Counted from the first letter of the stretch, positions 1-9,270 are shown. The stretch is 64,000 nt of DNA from Caballeronia arvi (GCF_001544695.2 NZ_FCOM02000005.1:225511-289510); one strand, 5' to 3'. Notes: generated from the sequence alone by a model not told the origin. Made by a program: numbers and translations.

Positions 1-611
1 GCCGTATCTACGACGCAGCCGCTCTGGAATCCGTGATGGACGGCGTCGTCATCGATCTTTCATCGCAGGAAGCGGCGGAGGCTTCGGCGAAGCGGTTGGA
101 AGAACGCTTGCGTGCCGATCCGTTGAAGCCCGAGGTTTCGGTTGAAGCGGCTTACGATCAGGTGCGTGAACTGCGTTCGCTGCATATCAAGCGACGTCAT
201 CATGGCAACGTGAAGGTTTCCGTGCTGGATGAAGACCTTCAACTCACCGCTGATTACAAGCAGCTCGTTTCGACGGCGGATACGTTCAAGGGGTTGATCG
301 GTGAAGGCGCGCTGATCAAACGCGGCGAGCGTTCGATGGCCGTGAACGACTTCAAGAACGCGATGAAGTGGCTAATCGCGGATGCCGAGCGCAATGTTTC
401 GAAGCAGCGATATAAGGGCTTGGGCGAGATGAATCCCGAGCAGCTCTGGGAAACGACGATGGATCCCAATGTGCGGCGCCTGCTGCGTGTGCAGATCGAG
501 GACGCGATTGCGGCGGATGGCATCTTTACTACGCTCATGGGCGATGATGTCGAGCCGCGCAGGGCGTTTATCGAGAGTAATGCGTTGCGGGCGGGGAATA
601 TTGACGTTTGA
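1..611 (+). CDS. gyrB: DNA gyrase subunit B, C-terminal part (cut by the left edge)
   Basis: This is the C-terminal 200 or so residues of the ATPase subunit of DNA gyrase, which introduces negative supercoils and acts with GyrA on the nucleoid. The reading frame is open from base 3, so the gene continues beyond the left edge. The diagnostic stretch is the TOPRIM-tail motif [20 protein letters not shown] at about residues 132-151 of the visible ORF, followed by the usual RVQIEDA and a short C-terminus ending in NIDV. The long insertion typical of proteobacterial GyrB lies just before it. gyrB normally follows dnaA-dnaN, so the window probably lies close to a replication origin; that is inference from gene order in related genomes. 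Confidence 0.97.
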   Translation, partial: RIYDAAALESVMDGVVIDLSSQEAAEASAKRLEERLRADPLKPEVSVEAAYDQVRELRSLHIKRRHHGNVKVSVLDEDLQLTADYKQLVSTADTFKGLIGEGALIKRGERSMAVNDFKNAMKWLIADAERNVSKQRYKGLGEMNPEQLWETTMDPNVRRLLRVQIEDAIAADGIFTTLMGDDVEPRRAFIESNALRAGNIDV

Positions 612-698
612 TGGGTAAGCAAAAGCAATGAATCCGTAATCGCCGTGTTTCGACCCGGCGATTACGGGGCGCATCAAAAACAACAAGAAGCCGCAGCA

Positions 699-1589
699 AT
701 GGACGCCGCGACATCCGCAGAGATTCTTCACCGTTTCGAGAAGCTCAACGTCTGGCGACGCGGCGACGTGCGCGCGCCTCATAAACCGTTGCTCGTGCTT
801 CTCGCACTCGGGTTGTTCGTTCGGAATATCCGAATCGTTCCGTTCGCGGAATATGGCGAAACGCTGAGCGACTTGCTGCGCGAGTTTGGCCCGCAGCGTC
901 AAACGTACTATCCCGAGCTTCCTTTCCTTCATCTTCGCAGCGATCGCGTCTGGCAAGTCGCCATTCACGATGAACTCGTACTCCACTTCGATCTCACGAA
1001 GAAGCAACTACGCGAACTGAACGCGGCGGGACGATTCATCGACGACGTCCAGCGTCTCTTCGACGACGATCCCCGCGCTATTGCAACGGTCGCGCGCCTG
1101 CTCCTCGACCGCCATTTTCCCGAGAGCGTCCATCGCGACATACTCGACGCGGTCGGACTTTCGCTCGATATTTCCACGCCCGCCGCGCAAAAGCGCGATC
1201 CGTTGTTCCGCGGCGCGGTGCTGACCGCATATGAATATCGATGTGCGTTGTGCAATCTCGATGTGCGCATCGGCAATATGTCGGTGGGTCTCGAGGCCGC
1301 GCATATCAAATGGCATCAGGCGCACGGCCCCGATGTCGTTGCAAACGGCATCGCGCTCTGCTGCATGCATCACAAGCTCTTCGATCTCGGCGCGTTTACG
1401 CTGGGGGAAGCACGCCGGGTTCTGGTGTCGGACGCAGCGTATGGATCAGCCCGGCAGTTCGATGAAATCCTGCTGCGGCATCACGGTCATCAGTTGAATG
1501 CGCCGGTTCACGCGGAAGATCATCCATCGGCCGATTTCATCGACTGGCATCGCGCGCAGGTGTTCAAGGGGCGCGCGAGGCCAGTCTAG
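699..1589 (+). CDS. Phosphorothioated-DNA-binding HNH restriction endonuclease (type IV-like)
   Basis: The N-terminal 150 residues resemble the sulfur-binding domain of ScoMcrA-type enzymes (motif LNVWRRGDVRAPHKPLLVLL, residues 16-35), which recognises phosphorothioate-modified DNA. The C-terminus is an HNH nuclease: CALC at 182-185, EAAHI with H202, then the NGIALC...HHKLFD block with H224/H225. The family cuts DNA carrying the sulfur modification made by Dnd systems, so it acts as a defence against modified incoming DNA. I chose the ATG at 699 because family similarity begins there; an upstream GTG at 645 would add 18 unconvincing residues, and the Shine-Dalgarno is weak for both. No dnd genes are adjacent, so it is an orphan. 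Domain assignment is confident; substrate is inferred from family. Confidence 0.85.
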   Translation: MDAATSAEILHRFEKLNVWRRGDVRAPHKPLLVLLALGLFVRNIRIVPFAEYGETLSDLLREFGPQRQTYYPELPFLHLRSDRVWQVAIHDELVLHFDLTKKQLRELNAAGRFIDDVQRLFDDDPRAIATVARLLLDRHFPESVHRDILDAVGLSLDISTPAAQKRDPLFRGAVLTAYEYRCALCNLDVRIGNMSVGLEAAHIKWHQAHGPDVVANGIALCCMHHKLFDLGAFTLGEARRVLVSDAAYGSARQFDEILLRHHGHQLNAPVHAEDHPSADFIDWHRAQVFKGRARPV

Positions 1590-2446
1590 GCATCAGCCTT
1601 CAACGGCAACCAAATCTCAGTCACCAGATCCGCCGGCGCCGTCTCCCTCGGATCGCTGACATAAACCTCGAACACCGGCGCCTCTCCCGTCTCGCGTCCC
1701 GACTTCGGCAGCCATTCGCCATACAGCCACTGATACGCGAAGCAAAGCTGCGCATACGGCCCGACGTGCGTGAGCACCGCAAACTCCCCGCCCGCGACCT
1801 CCGCGCGCGACACCGGCGCTTCGAACTTCACGTCACCGGGAGAAAACAACTCGCAGCACGCCATCGACCTCAAATCGTCTTCGGCGACGGCGGAAGGATC
1901 ATCGAAATAAATCCCTAGCGAGCGCGCACGCGGATCGACCAACCCGCGCACGGCGAGCCAGTGAAACAGCATCTCGAACGCTCGCCCGATATTCATATAC
2001 GAGCCGCGATGCTCCATCGCCGCTGCGGTGAAGCCACTCTGAGTGCGAATATCAACCTGATGCATGGTCGTATCTCCTGATCGAACTTCATCGAAAGAAT
2101 CGAATATCGCAGCGCCGCCTTCGCTACGAAACTGCCCGGGCGGCATCCGATAACTCGCCTGAAACGCCCGCGAAAAGGCCTGCACGCTGCCATATCCGGC
2201 CCGCTCGGCAATCGAATCGATCGGCGCCGCGCCCTGCACGAGCTCATTCGCCGCCCGATGCAGCCGCAATCTGCGCACGGTCGCCGCCGCCGTCTCGCCG
2301 TAAAACGCGTGATAAATCCGATGCCAGTGATACGGCGACAAACACGCTACTTCCGCGAGCCGATTGAGGTCGAGCGCGTCGTCGAGATGATCGTGGATAT
2401 ACGCGACCACGCGCGCGAGCCGCGTTTCATAAGGCTTTTCGGTCAT
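1586..2446 (-). CDS. AraC-family regulator with GyrI-like effector domain
   Basis: A 286-residue transcription factor. The N-terminal 105 residues form an AraC double helix-turn-helix (VVAYIHDHLDDALDLNRLAE, then the second helix pair around GYGSVQAFSRAFQ at 85-97). The C-terminal 150 residues from about 130 are a GyrI/SOUL-type small-molecule-binding domain (MHQVDIRTQSGFTAAAMEHR onward, ending in VTEIWLPL). This order, as in Rob and SoxS-like multidrug regulators, usually senses a hydrophobic compound, but the ligand cannot be read from the sequence. It ends four bases inside the convergent HNH gene. No target gene is obvious; the hcp-reductase pair downstream of its start is on the same strand but separately promoted. 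Confidence 0.9.
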   Translation of the reverse strand: MTEKPYETRLARVVAYIHDHLDDALDLNRLAEVACLSPYHWHRIYHAFYGETAAATVRRLRLHRAANELVQGAAPIDSIAERAGYGSVQAFSRAFQASYRMPPGQFRSEGGAAIFDSFDEVRSGDTTMHQVDIRTQSGFTAAAMEHRGSYMNIGRAFEMLFHWLAVRGLVDPRARSLGIYFDDPSAVAEDDLRSMACCELFSPGDVKFEAPVSRAEVAGGEFAVLTHVGPYAQLCFAYQWLYGEWLPKSGRETGEAPVFEVYVSDPRETAPADLVTEIWLPLKADA

Positions 2447-2534
2447 CGCCGACTCCCAGGGATCGTTGCAAGCAAAGTAGCACGACCCGCTTTAGCTTTT
2501 CTTGCGGACTTTGCGAAGCACGGCGCACGCGCCC

Positions 2535-3572
2535 TCAAATGCCGGCTTCGCCCGCAACGAACCGCTCGCTGGCGAATTGCTCCGCCGGCAGATCCGATGC
2601 GACGGCAAGCTGCTCGGCCGCCCGGATCAACGCGGCTGGGCCGCAGACGTAAATATCCGGCGGAACGCTCGCGTTTGCCAAGGCACCACGCAACGCATCG
2701 ACGGGCGTACCGCGAAAGCCGTCCCACGCGCTCGCCGGCCTCCAGACGCACAGCTCGACCGCCAGTTGCGGCAGCCGCGTCTTGAGTTCCGCCAGTTCTT
2801 CGTCGAGAAACAGTTCGCTCTCCTCGTTCACGCCGAAGAAAAGCCGCGCATCCTGCATCTCCTGAAAGTCGGCCATGCGCCGTAGCATCGAAAGCATCGG
2901 CGCGACGCCCGTACCACCGGCGACGAACCAGCGCGGGCGAAGGCTGCCCTCGCGGATGCCGAAGCCGCCCATCGGACCGCGCACGACGATTTGCTCGCCC
3001 ACGCGCGCGCGCTCACGCAGAAAAGTCGAGAAGCGGCCGTTCGGCTGCAACCTGATCAGAAATTCGAGCCGTCCTTCCCAGTTGCTCGTATTCGCGAGCG
3101 AATAAGGGCGACGTTCTTCGCTGTCCGGTATCTCCAGTTCCATGAACTGTCCGGGTTCGAATTCGGCTGCACAGCCACCCTCTACAGTGGGCGGAATGTC
3201 GAGCGTGAGGCGCACGGTGTTGCGCGCGATCGTGTCGAGGCCCACGATCGTGGCGACCCGACGCGGGACCGGCTGACGCAGCACTTTCGTGTGGTCGTAG
3301 GGAAGGCTGACATGCAGATCGCTGCACGGCGTCGTTCTGCACATGAGCATCGCGCCCGCCTGATCGCGCGAGAGCGCCTCGGCGCTGTGATCGCCCATGC
3401 GGAAATCCCCGTGCGTGACGGTGGCATGGCACGCACCGCAACTGCCTTTCCTGCACTGCGAGGGCAGCACGATATCGGCCGCCGCCGCGGCCGTGAGCAA
3501 GTCTTGATCGGACGCGCAGTCGAAACTCAATCGCTGCGCGTCACGTGTCGTCAAGTCGATACGAAAGGTCAT
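2535..3572 (-). CDS. 2Fe-2S/FAD/NAD(P) oxidoreductase, likely electron donor to Hcp
   Basis: An electron-transfer flavoprotein of about 345 residues. The N-terminus is a plant-type [2Fe-2S] ferredoxin with C-X4-C-X2-C (SQCRKGSCGACHATV) and the fourth Cys in MLMCRT. The middle is an FAD-binding barrel with RPYSLAN, and the C-terminus is an NAD(P) domain with GGTGVAPMLSM and YVCGPAALI. It passes electrons from NAD(P)H through FAD to the iron-sulfur centre. It lies about 50 bases downstream of hcp on the same strand, so it is probably the Hcr-type reductase. E. coli Hcr carries its ferredoxin domain at the C-terminus, whereas here it is N-terminal as in BenC or MmoC. Start is the ATG of MTFRIDL; an 18-residue upstream extension looks spurious. 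Confidence 0.88.
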   Translation of the reverse strand: MTFRIDLTTRDAQRLSFDCASDQDLLTAAAAADIVLPSQCRKGSCGACHATVTHGDFRMGDHSAEALSRDQAGAMLMCRTTPCSDLHVSLPYDHTKVLRQPVPRRVATIVGLDTIARNTVRLTLDIPPTVEGGCAAEFEPGQFMELEIPDSEERRPYSLANTSNWEGRLEFLIRLQPNGRFSTFLRERARVGEQIVVRGPMGGFGIREGSLRPRWFVAGGTGVAPMLSMLRRMADFQEMQDARLFFGVNEESELFLDEELAELKTRLPQLAVELCVWRPASAWDGFRGTPVDALRGALANASVPPDIYVCGPAALIRAAEQLAVASDLPAEQFASERFVAGEAGI

Positions 3573-3622
3573 AGCAACACGATGGTGATGGCCGGATGCG
3601 CTCCCGCATCCGGCAAATGGAC

Positions 3623-5290
3623 TCACGCGGCCTTACGCGAAAGTGCGGCGGCGAGGTCGGAACGCGCATCGCCGATCGGCTGAATCGCGAATTTATCGAC
3701 GAGAATTGCGAGGATGTTCGGCGTCAGGAACGCCGGCAACGTCGGCCCGAGCCGAATGTTCCTGATTCCGAGTGCCAGCAGCGTCAGCAGGACGGCGGCC
3801 GCCTTCTGCTCGAACCACGAAACGATGAGCGACAGCGGCAAGTCGTTGACACCGCATTCGAACGCGTCGGCGAGCGCCGTCGCGATGCGGATCGCGGAAT
3901 ACGAGTCGTTGCACTGCCCGAGATCGAGCAGCCGCGGAATGCCGCCGATATCGCCGAATGCATGCTGGTTGAAGCGATATTTATTGCAGCCGAGTGTCAT
4001 CACGACGGTGTCGTCCGGCGCCTGTTCTGCGAACTCGGTGTAGTAGTTGCGGCCCGGCGCGGCGCCGTCGCATCCGCCGATCAGGAAGAAATGCCTGATT
4101 GCGCCGGCTTTCACGGCGTCGATCACCTTGTCGGCGACGCCAAGGACCGCATGACGTCCGAAGCCAACCGTGATGGTTTTTTCCTCCGCGGTCTCGATGA
4201 ATCCCGGCAACGCTTTCGCAGCGTGTATCAGCACCGAGAAATCGTGGTTTTCCAGATGCCGCACGCCGGGCCAGCCCACAGGTCCGGTCGTGAAGATGCG
4301 CTGGCGATACTGCGGCCGCGGCTCGATGATGCAGTTGGAGGTCATCAGGACCGGACCAGGGAAATTCGCGAAGTCCGACTGCTGGTCCTGCCACGCGCCG
4401 CCATAGTTGCCTGCGAGATGCGCGTACGACTTGAGCTTCGGATAAGCATGAGCCGGAAGCATTTCGCCATGCGTATAGATCCGGATGCCCGTGCCTTGCG
4501 TCTGCTCCAGCAGCGCTTCGAGATCGCCGAGATCATGGCCCGAGACGAGAATCGCCTTGCCCGCCACCGGTGTAATGCGAACCGCACCCGGCTCCTGAGC
4601 TCCGAAGCGGCCGGTGTTGGCGTCGTCGAGCAACGCCATCACGTCGAGATTCAGGCTGCCGAGTTGCAGCGCTTGCGCGAGGAGCGAATCGGTATCGGCG
4701 GGATCGGCGGCGAGGAAGCAGAGCGCTGCCTCGACACCCGCATAGATCCCGTCGTTTTCCTTGCCGAGCACCTGCGCGTGATGCGCATAGGCGCAAACGC
4801 CTTTGAGCCCGTAAAGCACCAGCGCGCGAAGACCGACGACGTCCGCGCCTACCGTCTCGATGCCCGCATCGATGCCCACGGTCTGCGCCTGCGCGAGCAA
4901 ACCCATGAGATCGTCGGCGGGCTGCCATGCTGCGGGACCGGCCGGGCGCTGAGCCGGTTTGCCTGCGGCCGCAGCGATGGCTTCATACGATGACCGCACG
5001 CGGTCGCGGTGATGCCCCGCGTCGCGAAGCAGCGCAACGAAGCGGCCCGCGTTGAAGTTCACGTTGGTGAGCGTCGTGAACATCGCATAGAGCATGAACC
5101 GGTCGGCTTCGCGGTCCGCATGACCCATCGCGCGGGCGAGGCTGTTGTACTGCGCAAGTCCCTTCACCGCATGCACCAGCAGGTCCTGCAGATCGGCCGT
5201 CGTCGCATCCTTGCCGCAATTCCCTTTCGCGGATGCACAACCCTGCTGCGCGCCCGTGCGGTCGGTCTGCTCACATTGATAACAAAACAC
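3623..5290 (-). CDS. hcp: Hydroxylamine reductase / hybrid-cluster protein
   Basis: Full-length 555-residue hybrid-cluster protein. The N-terminal cysteines C3, C6, C18 and C25 give CX2CX11CX6C, the class II spacing of facultative bacteria associated with a [2Fe-2S] cluster, unlike the class I CX2CX7-8CX5C type. Hybrid-cluster ligand blocks are visible ([29 protein letters not shown]). The enzyme is linked to nitric oxide reduction and nitrosative-stress defence; the hydroxylamine reductase activity is probably secondary. The start is a GTG with a good ribosome site, AAAGGGAG, five bases upstream. The reductase follows in the same direction, making a two-gene operon. A predicted NsrR site lies 55 bases upstream of the start. 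Confidence 0.96.
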   Translation of the reverse strand: MFCYQCEQTDRTGAQQGCASAKGNCGKDATTADLQDLLVHAVKGLAQYNSLARAMGHADREADRFMLYAMFTTLTNVNFNAGRFVALLRDAGHHRDRVRSSYEAIAAAAGKPAQRPAGPAAWQPADDLMGLLAQAQTVGIDAGIETVGADVVGLRALVLYGLKGVCAYAHHAQVLGKENDGIYAGVEAALCFLAADPADTDSLLAQALQLGSLNLDVMALLDDANTGRFGAQEPGAVRITPVAGKAILVSGHDLGDLEALLEQTQGTGIRIYTHGEMLPAHAYPKLKSYAHLAGNYGGAWQDQQSDFANFPGPVLMTSNCIIEPRPQYRQRIFTTGPVGWPGVRHLENHDFSVLIHAAKALPGFIETAEEKTITVGFGRHAVLGVADKVIDAVKAGAIRHFFLIGGCDGAAPGRNYYTEFAEQAPDDTVVMTLGCNKYRFNQHAFGDIGGIPRLLDLGQCNDSYSAIRIATALADAFECGVNDLPLSLIVSWFEQKAAAVLLTLLALGIRNIRLGPTLPAFLTPNILAILVDKFAIQPIGDARSDLAAALSRKAA

Positions 5291-5344
5291 GGTGACTCCC
5301 TTTTCGATTCAGTCGTTGATCGGACAACGGTTCACGTCGCACTG

Positions 5345-5367
5345 AAGAGGTATCGTATGTGCATCTT
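5345..5367 (-). promoter_or_regulatory. Predicted NsrR operator upstream of hcp
   Basis: On the minus strand a 23-base imperfect palindrome has arms AAGATGCAC and ATACCTCTT separated by five bases. The known NsrR consensus has AAGATGCAT and ATGCATCTT arms with the same five-base spacer, so the left arm matches 8 of 9 and the right 7 of 9. NsrR is the nitric-oxide-sensing repressor that controls hcp in many proteobacteria. The site lies 55 bases before the hcp GTG start, where it would cover the promoter. Read by eye; no matrix score was computed. Confidence 0.6.
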
Positions 5368-5543
5368 TAAAGCGGCGAGTCGCGTGATGACGATTCAATG
5401 ACCGACATCATCGAAAGCTACAAAAACCTGTGTCACAACGGCGCGGTGCGGAAACCATGCTCCGGACGCGTCGACTGCCAAGCGCGCGTACACTCTCGCC
5501 TTTGAACCGATCAAACGCGTCACGCATGGAAGAGATCCAACAC

Positions 5544-5738
5544 ATGTTTACCTGTCGAAACCAGTCCTGCGGCGCGGAATGGGAACCTTCGGACGTCGTC
5601 ATCAAGAACGAGGGCCAAGGCCTGCTGTTCCGCTGTCCGATGTGCGGCGCGCGCAATTACGTCGAGCGCCATCAAGCCGACGACGGCACGGCCACGTACG
5701 AGCAGATCGCCGACATTCCGCCGCGCGGAACACGCTGA
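5544..5738 (+). CDS. Small zinc-ribbon protein
   Basis: A 64-residue protein with two cysteine pairs, CRNQSC near residue 4 and CPMC near residue 34, spaced as a zinc ribbon. Function is unknown. I prefer the ATG at 5544 (MFTCRNQ) because GGAAGAG lies about ten bases upstream; an in-frame ATG at 5526 would add six residues without a ribosome site, and a longer upstream extension to 5430 looks non-coding. It ends four bases before dbpA and is probably co-transcribed with it, which could suggest an RNA-related role, but that is only context. Confidence 0.75.
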   Translation: MFTCRNQSCGAEWEPSDVVIKNEGQGLLFRCPMCGARNYVERHQADDGTATYEQIADIPPRGTR

Positions 5739-5742
5739 AATC

Positions 5743-7125
5743 ATGACCACCGATACTTCATTCAGCAGCCTGCCGCTTTCAACCGCGATGCAGTCGAACC
5801 TGCAGCAACTCGGCTATCTGTCGATGACGCCGATCCAGGCCGCGAGCCTGCCGCCGGCGCTCGCGGGTCACGATCTCATCGCGCAGGCGAAAACCGGCAG
5901 CGGCAAAACGGCGGCGTTCACGCTGCCGCTGCTTTCGAAACTCGATGCAGGCCGATTCGCCGTGCAGGCACTCGTGCTCTGCCCGACGCGCGAGCTCGCC
6001 GATCAGGTCACGCAGGAAATCCGCCGCCTCGCGCGCGCCGAAGAGAACGTGAAAGTGCTGACGCTGTGCGGCGGAACGCCGATGCGTCCGCAGATCGCGA
6101 GTCTCGAGCACGGCGCGCATATCGTCGTCGGCACGCCGGGCCGCATCATGGATCACCTGCAGCGTGAAACCCTCTCGCTCGACGCCGTGCGCACGCTCGT
6201 TCTCGACGAAGCGGACCGCATGCTCGACATGGGTTTCTTCGATGACATTGCGTCCGTCGCGCGCCAGTGCCCGAAGGAGCGTCAGACGCTGTTGTTCTCG
6301 GCGACGTATCCGGAAGGCATCGCGAAACTGAGCCAGCAATTCTTGCGCAATCCGCGCGAGATCAAGCTCACCGAACAGCACAGCAACGCGAAGATCAAGC
6401 AGCGCTTCTATCAGGTCGAAGACCATGAGCGCCTGCATTCGGTCGGGCTGTTGCTGGATCACTATCGGCCGGTGAGCACGCTCGCGTTTTGCAACACGAA
6501 GCAGCAATGCCGCGATCTGCTCGACGTGCTGCGCGCGCAAGGCTTCGAAGCGCTGACCTTGCACGGTGAGCTGGAGCAACGCGAGCGCGATCAGGTTTTG
6601 GTGCAGTTCGCCAATCGCAGTTGCTCGGTGCTCGTCGCGACCGATGTCGCCGCGCGCGGGCTCGACATCGCGCAACTGGAAGCGGTGATCAACGTCGATG
6701 TGACGCCCGATCCGGAAGTGCACGTGCATCGCATCGGCCGGACGGGGCGCGCGGGCGAGGAGGGCTGGGCGCTGTCGCTCGCGAGCATGGACGAGATGGG
6801 GCGCGTCGGCGCGATCGAAGAGGCGCAGCGCAAGGAAGTGGAATGGCATCCGCTCGACGAGCTGACATCGGCGGAACCGGGTCACCTCAAGCCGCCGATG
6901 GCGACGCTGCAAATCCTGGGCGGCCGCAAGGACAAGATTCGTCCCGGCGACGTGCTCGGCGCGCTCACCGGCGAAGCGGGCTTCGATGGCAAGCAGATCG
7001 GCAAGATCAACGTGATGGACATGGTCACGTACGTGGCCGTCGAACGGACCAGCGCCGACGACGCCGTGCGCAAGCTGAGCGCCGGAAAGCTGAAGGGCCG
7101 CAAGGTGAAAGTGCGGCGGATGTGA
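5743..7125 (+). CDS. dbpA: ATP-dependent RNA helicase DbpA
   Basis: A 460-residue DEAD-box helicase. The Walker A AKTGSGKT is at 49-56, PTREL near 81, DEAD at 155-158 and SAT at 186-188. The second RecA lobe carries VATDVAARGLDI and HRIGRTGRAG. The last 75 residues form the DbpA RNA-binding domain (KIRPGDVLGALTGEAG), which in E. coli DbpA binds hairpin 92 of 23S rRNA. The protein therefore acts in late 50S ribosome assembly. The gene converges on the MFS exporter with only three bases between the stop codons and no visible terminator. Confidence 0.95.
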   Translation: MTTDTSFSSLPLSTAMQSNLQQLGYLSMTPIQAASLPPALAGHDLIAQAKTGSGKTAAFTLPLLSKLDAGRFAVQALVLCPTRELADQVTQEIRRLARAEENVKVLTLCGGTPMRPQIASLEHGAHIVVGTPGRIMDHLQRETLSLDAVRTLVLDEADRMLDMGFFDDIASVARQCPKERQTLLFSATYPEGIAKLSQQFLRNPREIKLTEQHSNAKIKQRFYQVEDHERLHSVGLLLDHYRPVSTLAFCNTKQQCRDLLDVLRAQGFEALTLHGELEQRERDQVLVQFANRSCSVLVATDVAARGLDIAQLEAVINVDVTPDPEVHVHRIGRTGRAGEEGWALSLASMDEMGRVGAIEEAQRKEVEWHPLDELTSAEPGHLKPPMATLQILGGRKDKIRPGDVLGALTGEAGFDGKQIGKINVMDMVTYVAVERTSADDAVRKLSAGKLKGRKVKVRRM

Positions 7126-7128
7126 GCG

Positions 7129-8562
7129 TCAGGCTTTTTGCGAAGGCTCCGCCGCGATGCCGTCCGATGCCGCCTTCGACGGCTTGCGCGAGACGAGCCG
7201 CAAGCCGCTCGCGACGCTGCCCGCGCCCGCGAACGCTGCACCGAGCGACAGCGCGAGCGCGGGACCGTGCTTGCCGGCGATGCTGAAACACAGCGCGACG
7301 AGCGCCGCGCCCGTCGCCTGACCGATGAGGCGCGAAGTCGCGATCGTGCCGCTCGCGCCGCCGCTGCGTTCACGCGGCGCGCTCGACATGAACGCTTTCA
7401 GGTTCGGCGACTGAAAGAAGCCGAAGCCCGCGCCGCAGATCGCCATGCGGATGCAGATTTCCAGCGCGTGCGGCTCTGCCGGCAGCATGGCGAGCGACAC
7501 CATTCCCACACACAGGATCGCGAGTCCGACGCCGCCCAGCAGACCGGGCGCGTGCCGATCGGACAGGCGTCCCGCGAGCGGCGCCATCAGCGCGACGAGC
7601 GCGGACCATGGCGTCATCAGAAATCCGGTTTCGACCTGACTGCGGCCCAGCACACTCTCGAAGAAAAACGGAAGCGACACGAACGCGAGACCCTGCGCGG
7701 CGAACGAGCAGATGGCGGTCATCGTCGAGAGCGCGAACATCGGGCGGCGAAAGAGATCGACGGGGAGCATCGGCGCGGGATGGCCGCGTTCGCGTCGCAA
7801 CAGCAGAATGCCGGCGACGAGCGCGATGCCGAACGACGCGAGCACGATCCGCGCGGGCGCGCGCTGGGCCGCTTCGCCGAGCGCGAAGATCAGCGACGCA
7901 AACGTGACGACGTTCAGCAATGCCGCGACTCGATCGAAGCCGTGTTCGGCGCGTTTGGTCTGCGGCAGCGACGGCCACGCGATCATCAGTGCGAACACGC
8001 CGACTGGCAGATTGACCGCGAAGAGCCACGGCCACGTGCCGAGCGAGAGCACGATCGACGCGACCGTCGGCCCGACCGCGAACGCAATCCCGACGACGAG
8101 CGCGTTCAGCCCGACGCCGCGCCCGAGCCGATGCGGCGGAAAGATCGCGCTGATGAGCGCCGCGTTGACGCTCATGATTGCGGCAGCGCCGATGCCTTGC
8201 AACAGCCGCGCGGCGACGAGCGTCGGCAGCGACCACGAGAACGCGCACACGGCGGATGCCACGAGGAACACGATGAGCCCCGCGAGATACACGCGCCGAT
8301 GGCCGAGAATGCCGCCGAGCGCGGCGAAGGGCAGCAGCGTCGCGACCATCGCGAGCTGATACGCGTTGATGATCCAGACGGAGGCGGCGGGCGTCGTGTG
8401 CAGATCGGCGGCTATCGCGGGCAGCGCGGTGTTGGCGATGGCGGTGTCGAGCGTCGCGAGTGCGACCGAGAGCAGGATCGCGGCCATGCCGCGGCGCTCG
8501 AGCGGGGTCATCGGCGCGTCGGGATTGCGGGCGGAGGTTGGGAGTCGTTCTTCGGTGGGCAC
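7129..8562 (-). CDS. MFS drug exporter of the DHA2 type
   Basis: A 477-residue membrane protein rich in hydrophobic helices. The first helix holds LDTAIANTALPAIA, typical of proton-coupled multidrug exporters such as EmrB-like DHA2 proteins, followed by WIINAYQLAMVATLLP and GHRRVYLAG (motif A). The expected role is export of toxic compounds across the inner membrane using the proton gradient; the substrate is unknown. The helix count (about 14) is an estimate by eye. It is divergent from the DUF488 gene and has no adjacent regulator or membrane-fusion partner, so it is not a tripartite pump as encoded here. Confidence 0.88.
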   Translation of the reverse strand: MPTEERLPTSARNPDAPMTPLERRGMAAILLSVALATLDTAIANTALPAIAADLHTTPAASVWIINAYQLAMVATLLPFAALGGILGHRRVYLAGLIVFLVASAVCAFSWSLPTLVAARLLQGIGAAAIMSVNAALISAIFPPHRLGRGVGLNALVVGIAFAVGPTVASIVLSLGTWPWLFAVNLPVGVFALMIAWPSLPQTKRAEHGFDRVAALLNVVTFASLIFALGEAAQRAPARIVLASFGIALVAGILLLRRERGHPAPMLPVDLFRRPMFALSTMTAICSFAAQGLAFVSLPFFFESVLGRSQVETGFLMTPWSALVALMAPLAGRLSDRHAPGLLGGVGLAILCVGMVSLAMLPAEPHALEICIRMAICGAGFGFFQSPNLKAFMSSAPRERSGGASGTIATSRLIGQATGAALVALCFSIAGKHGPALALSLGAAFAGAGSVASGLRLVSRKPSKAASDGIAAEPSQKA

Positions 8563-8704
8563 GGCGGCGGTTCGGATGTAAGCGGAAGAAGAATAATCCG
8601 AAACGATACGGGAAGATCGCGCGGTCCGCTGAGCGTGCGCGCGGGAGCTTTCAAAGCGATGTCAGCGGGTATGCTTTGCGGGCCGTATTTATCGAAGGAG
8701 ACCA

Positions 8705-9094
8705 ATGATGACGATACGAATCGTGCGGCTCGGGTCACCGCGCGCAGAGGGCGAGGGATTGCGCATCGGCACGGTGCGTCGGCCGCCGCGCGGTGTGCCA
8801 AAGGCCGAGTTCGCGAAGCGCGATTTTTATGACGTGTGGTATCCGGTGCTGTCGCCGACGCAGGAACTCGTGACGGAAGCGCTTCACGCCGAGAACGACA
8901 AGGACTGGCGCGCGTTCGTGAAGAAATTCAAGGCGGAAATGGCGGAATCGGATGCGAGCAAGACGCTGGATTTATTGGCGGCGTTGTCGCATCAGACTAA
9001 TTTTGCTGTTGGATGCTATTGCGAGGATGAAGCGCGGTGTCATCGGTCGGTGTTGCGGGAGTTGTTGTTGGCGCGGAGAGCTGATGTCGTTTGA
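8705..9094 (+). CDS. DUF488 family protein
   Basis: A 129-residue soluble protein of the DUF488 family. Recognisable features are the N-terminal IRIVRLGSPR, the central DVWYPVLSPT and the C-terminal CYCEDEARCHRSVLRELL, where the conserved Cys/His pair lies. The biochemical function of the family is not established. The ribosome site AAGGAG lies four bases before the first of two tandem ATG codons. It is divergent from the MFS exporter and is followed by about 175 bases without a gene before the DUF262 gene. Confidence 0.85.
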   Translation: MMTIRIVRLGSPRAEGEGLRIGTVRRPPRGVPKAEFAKRDFYDVWYPVLSPTQELVTEALHAENDKDWRAFVKKFKAEMAESDASKTLDLLAALSHQTNFAVGCYCEDEARCHRSVLRELLLARRADVV

Positions 9095-9270
9095 GAATTC
9101 GGGGCAGCGGCAAATCAAAACCGAAAGCCTATAATTCTGCTTCGAAAGCGACCGCTTTCAGTTGATCGAAGGCATCCATGTGCCGATTTTGCGAGTTCGG
9201 CTGAAAAGCACGTTTGCATGGCCACGTCATTAGTAGTGCATCCGAGTTAAAAACATAGATTGTTTCAATA

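Noticed and set aside
3596..4993. Plus-strand 465-residue frame across hcp
   Set aside because: Covers the intact Hcp cluster-ligand motifs on the other strand; no signature of its own.
5316..5330. Palindrome GTTGATCGGACAAC before hcp considered as an FNR site
   Set aside because: The TTG and CAA arms are separated by six bases instead of the eight required for the TTGAT-N4-ATCAA pattern.
7138..8832. Long plus-strand frame (564 residues) opposite the MFS gene
   Set aside because: Rich in Arg, Glu and Asp without any fold signature, and entirely antisense to a clear transporter; typical of GC-rich shadow frames.
9095..9270. Possible attachment repeat matching the 3' end of tRNA-Lys left of the DUF262 gene
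   Set aside because: No copy of the tRNA 3' end could be found in this stretch, so integration at the tRNA is not supported by a direct repeat.
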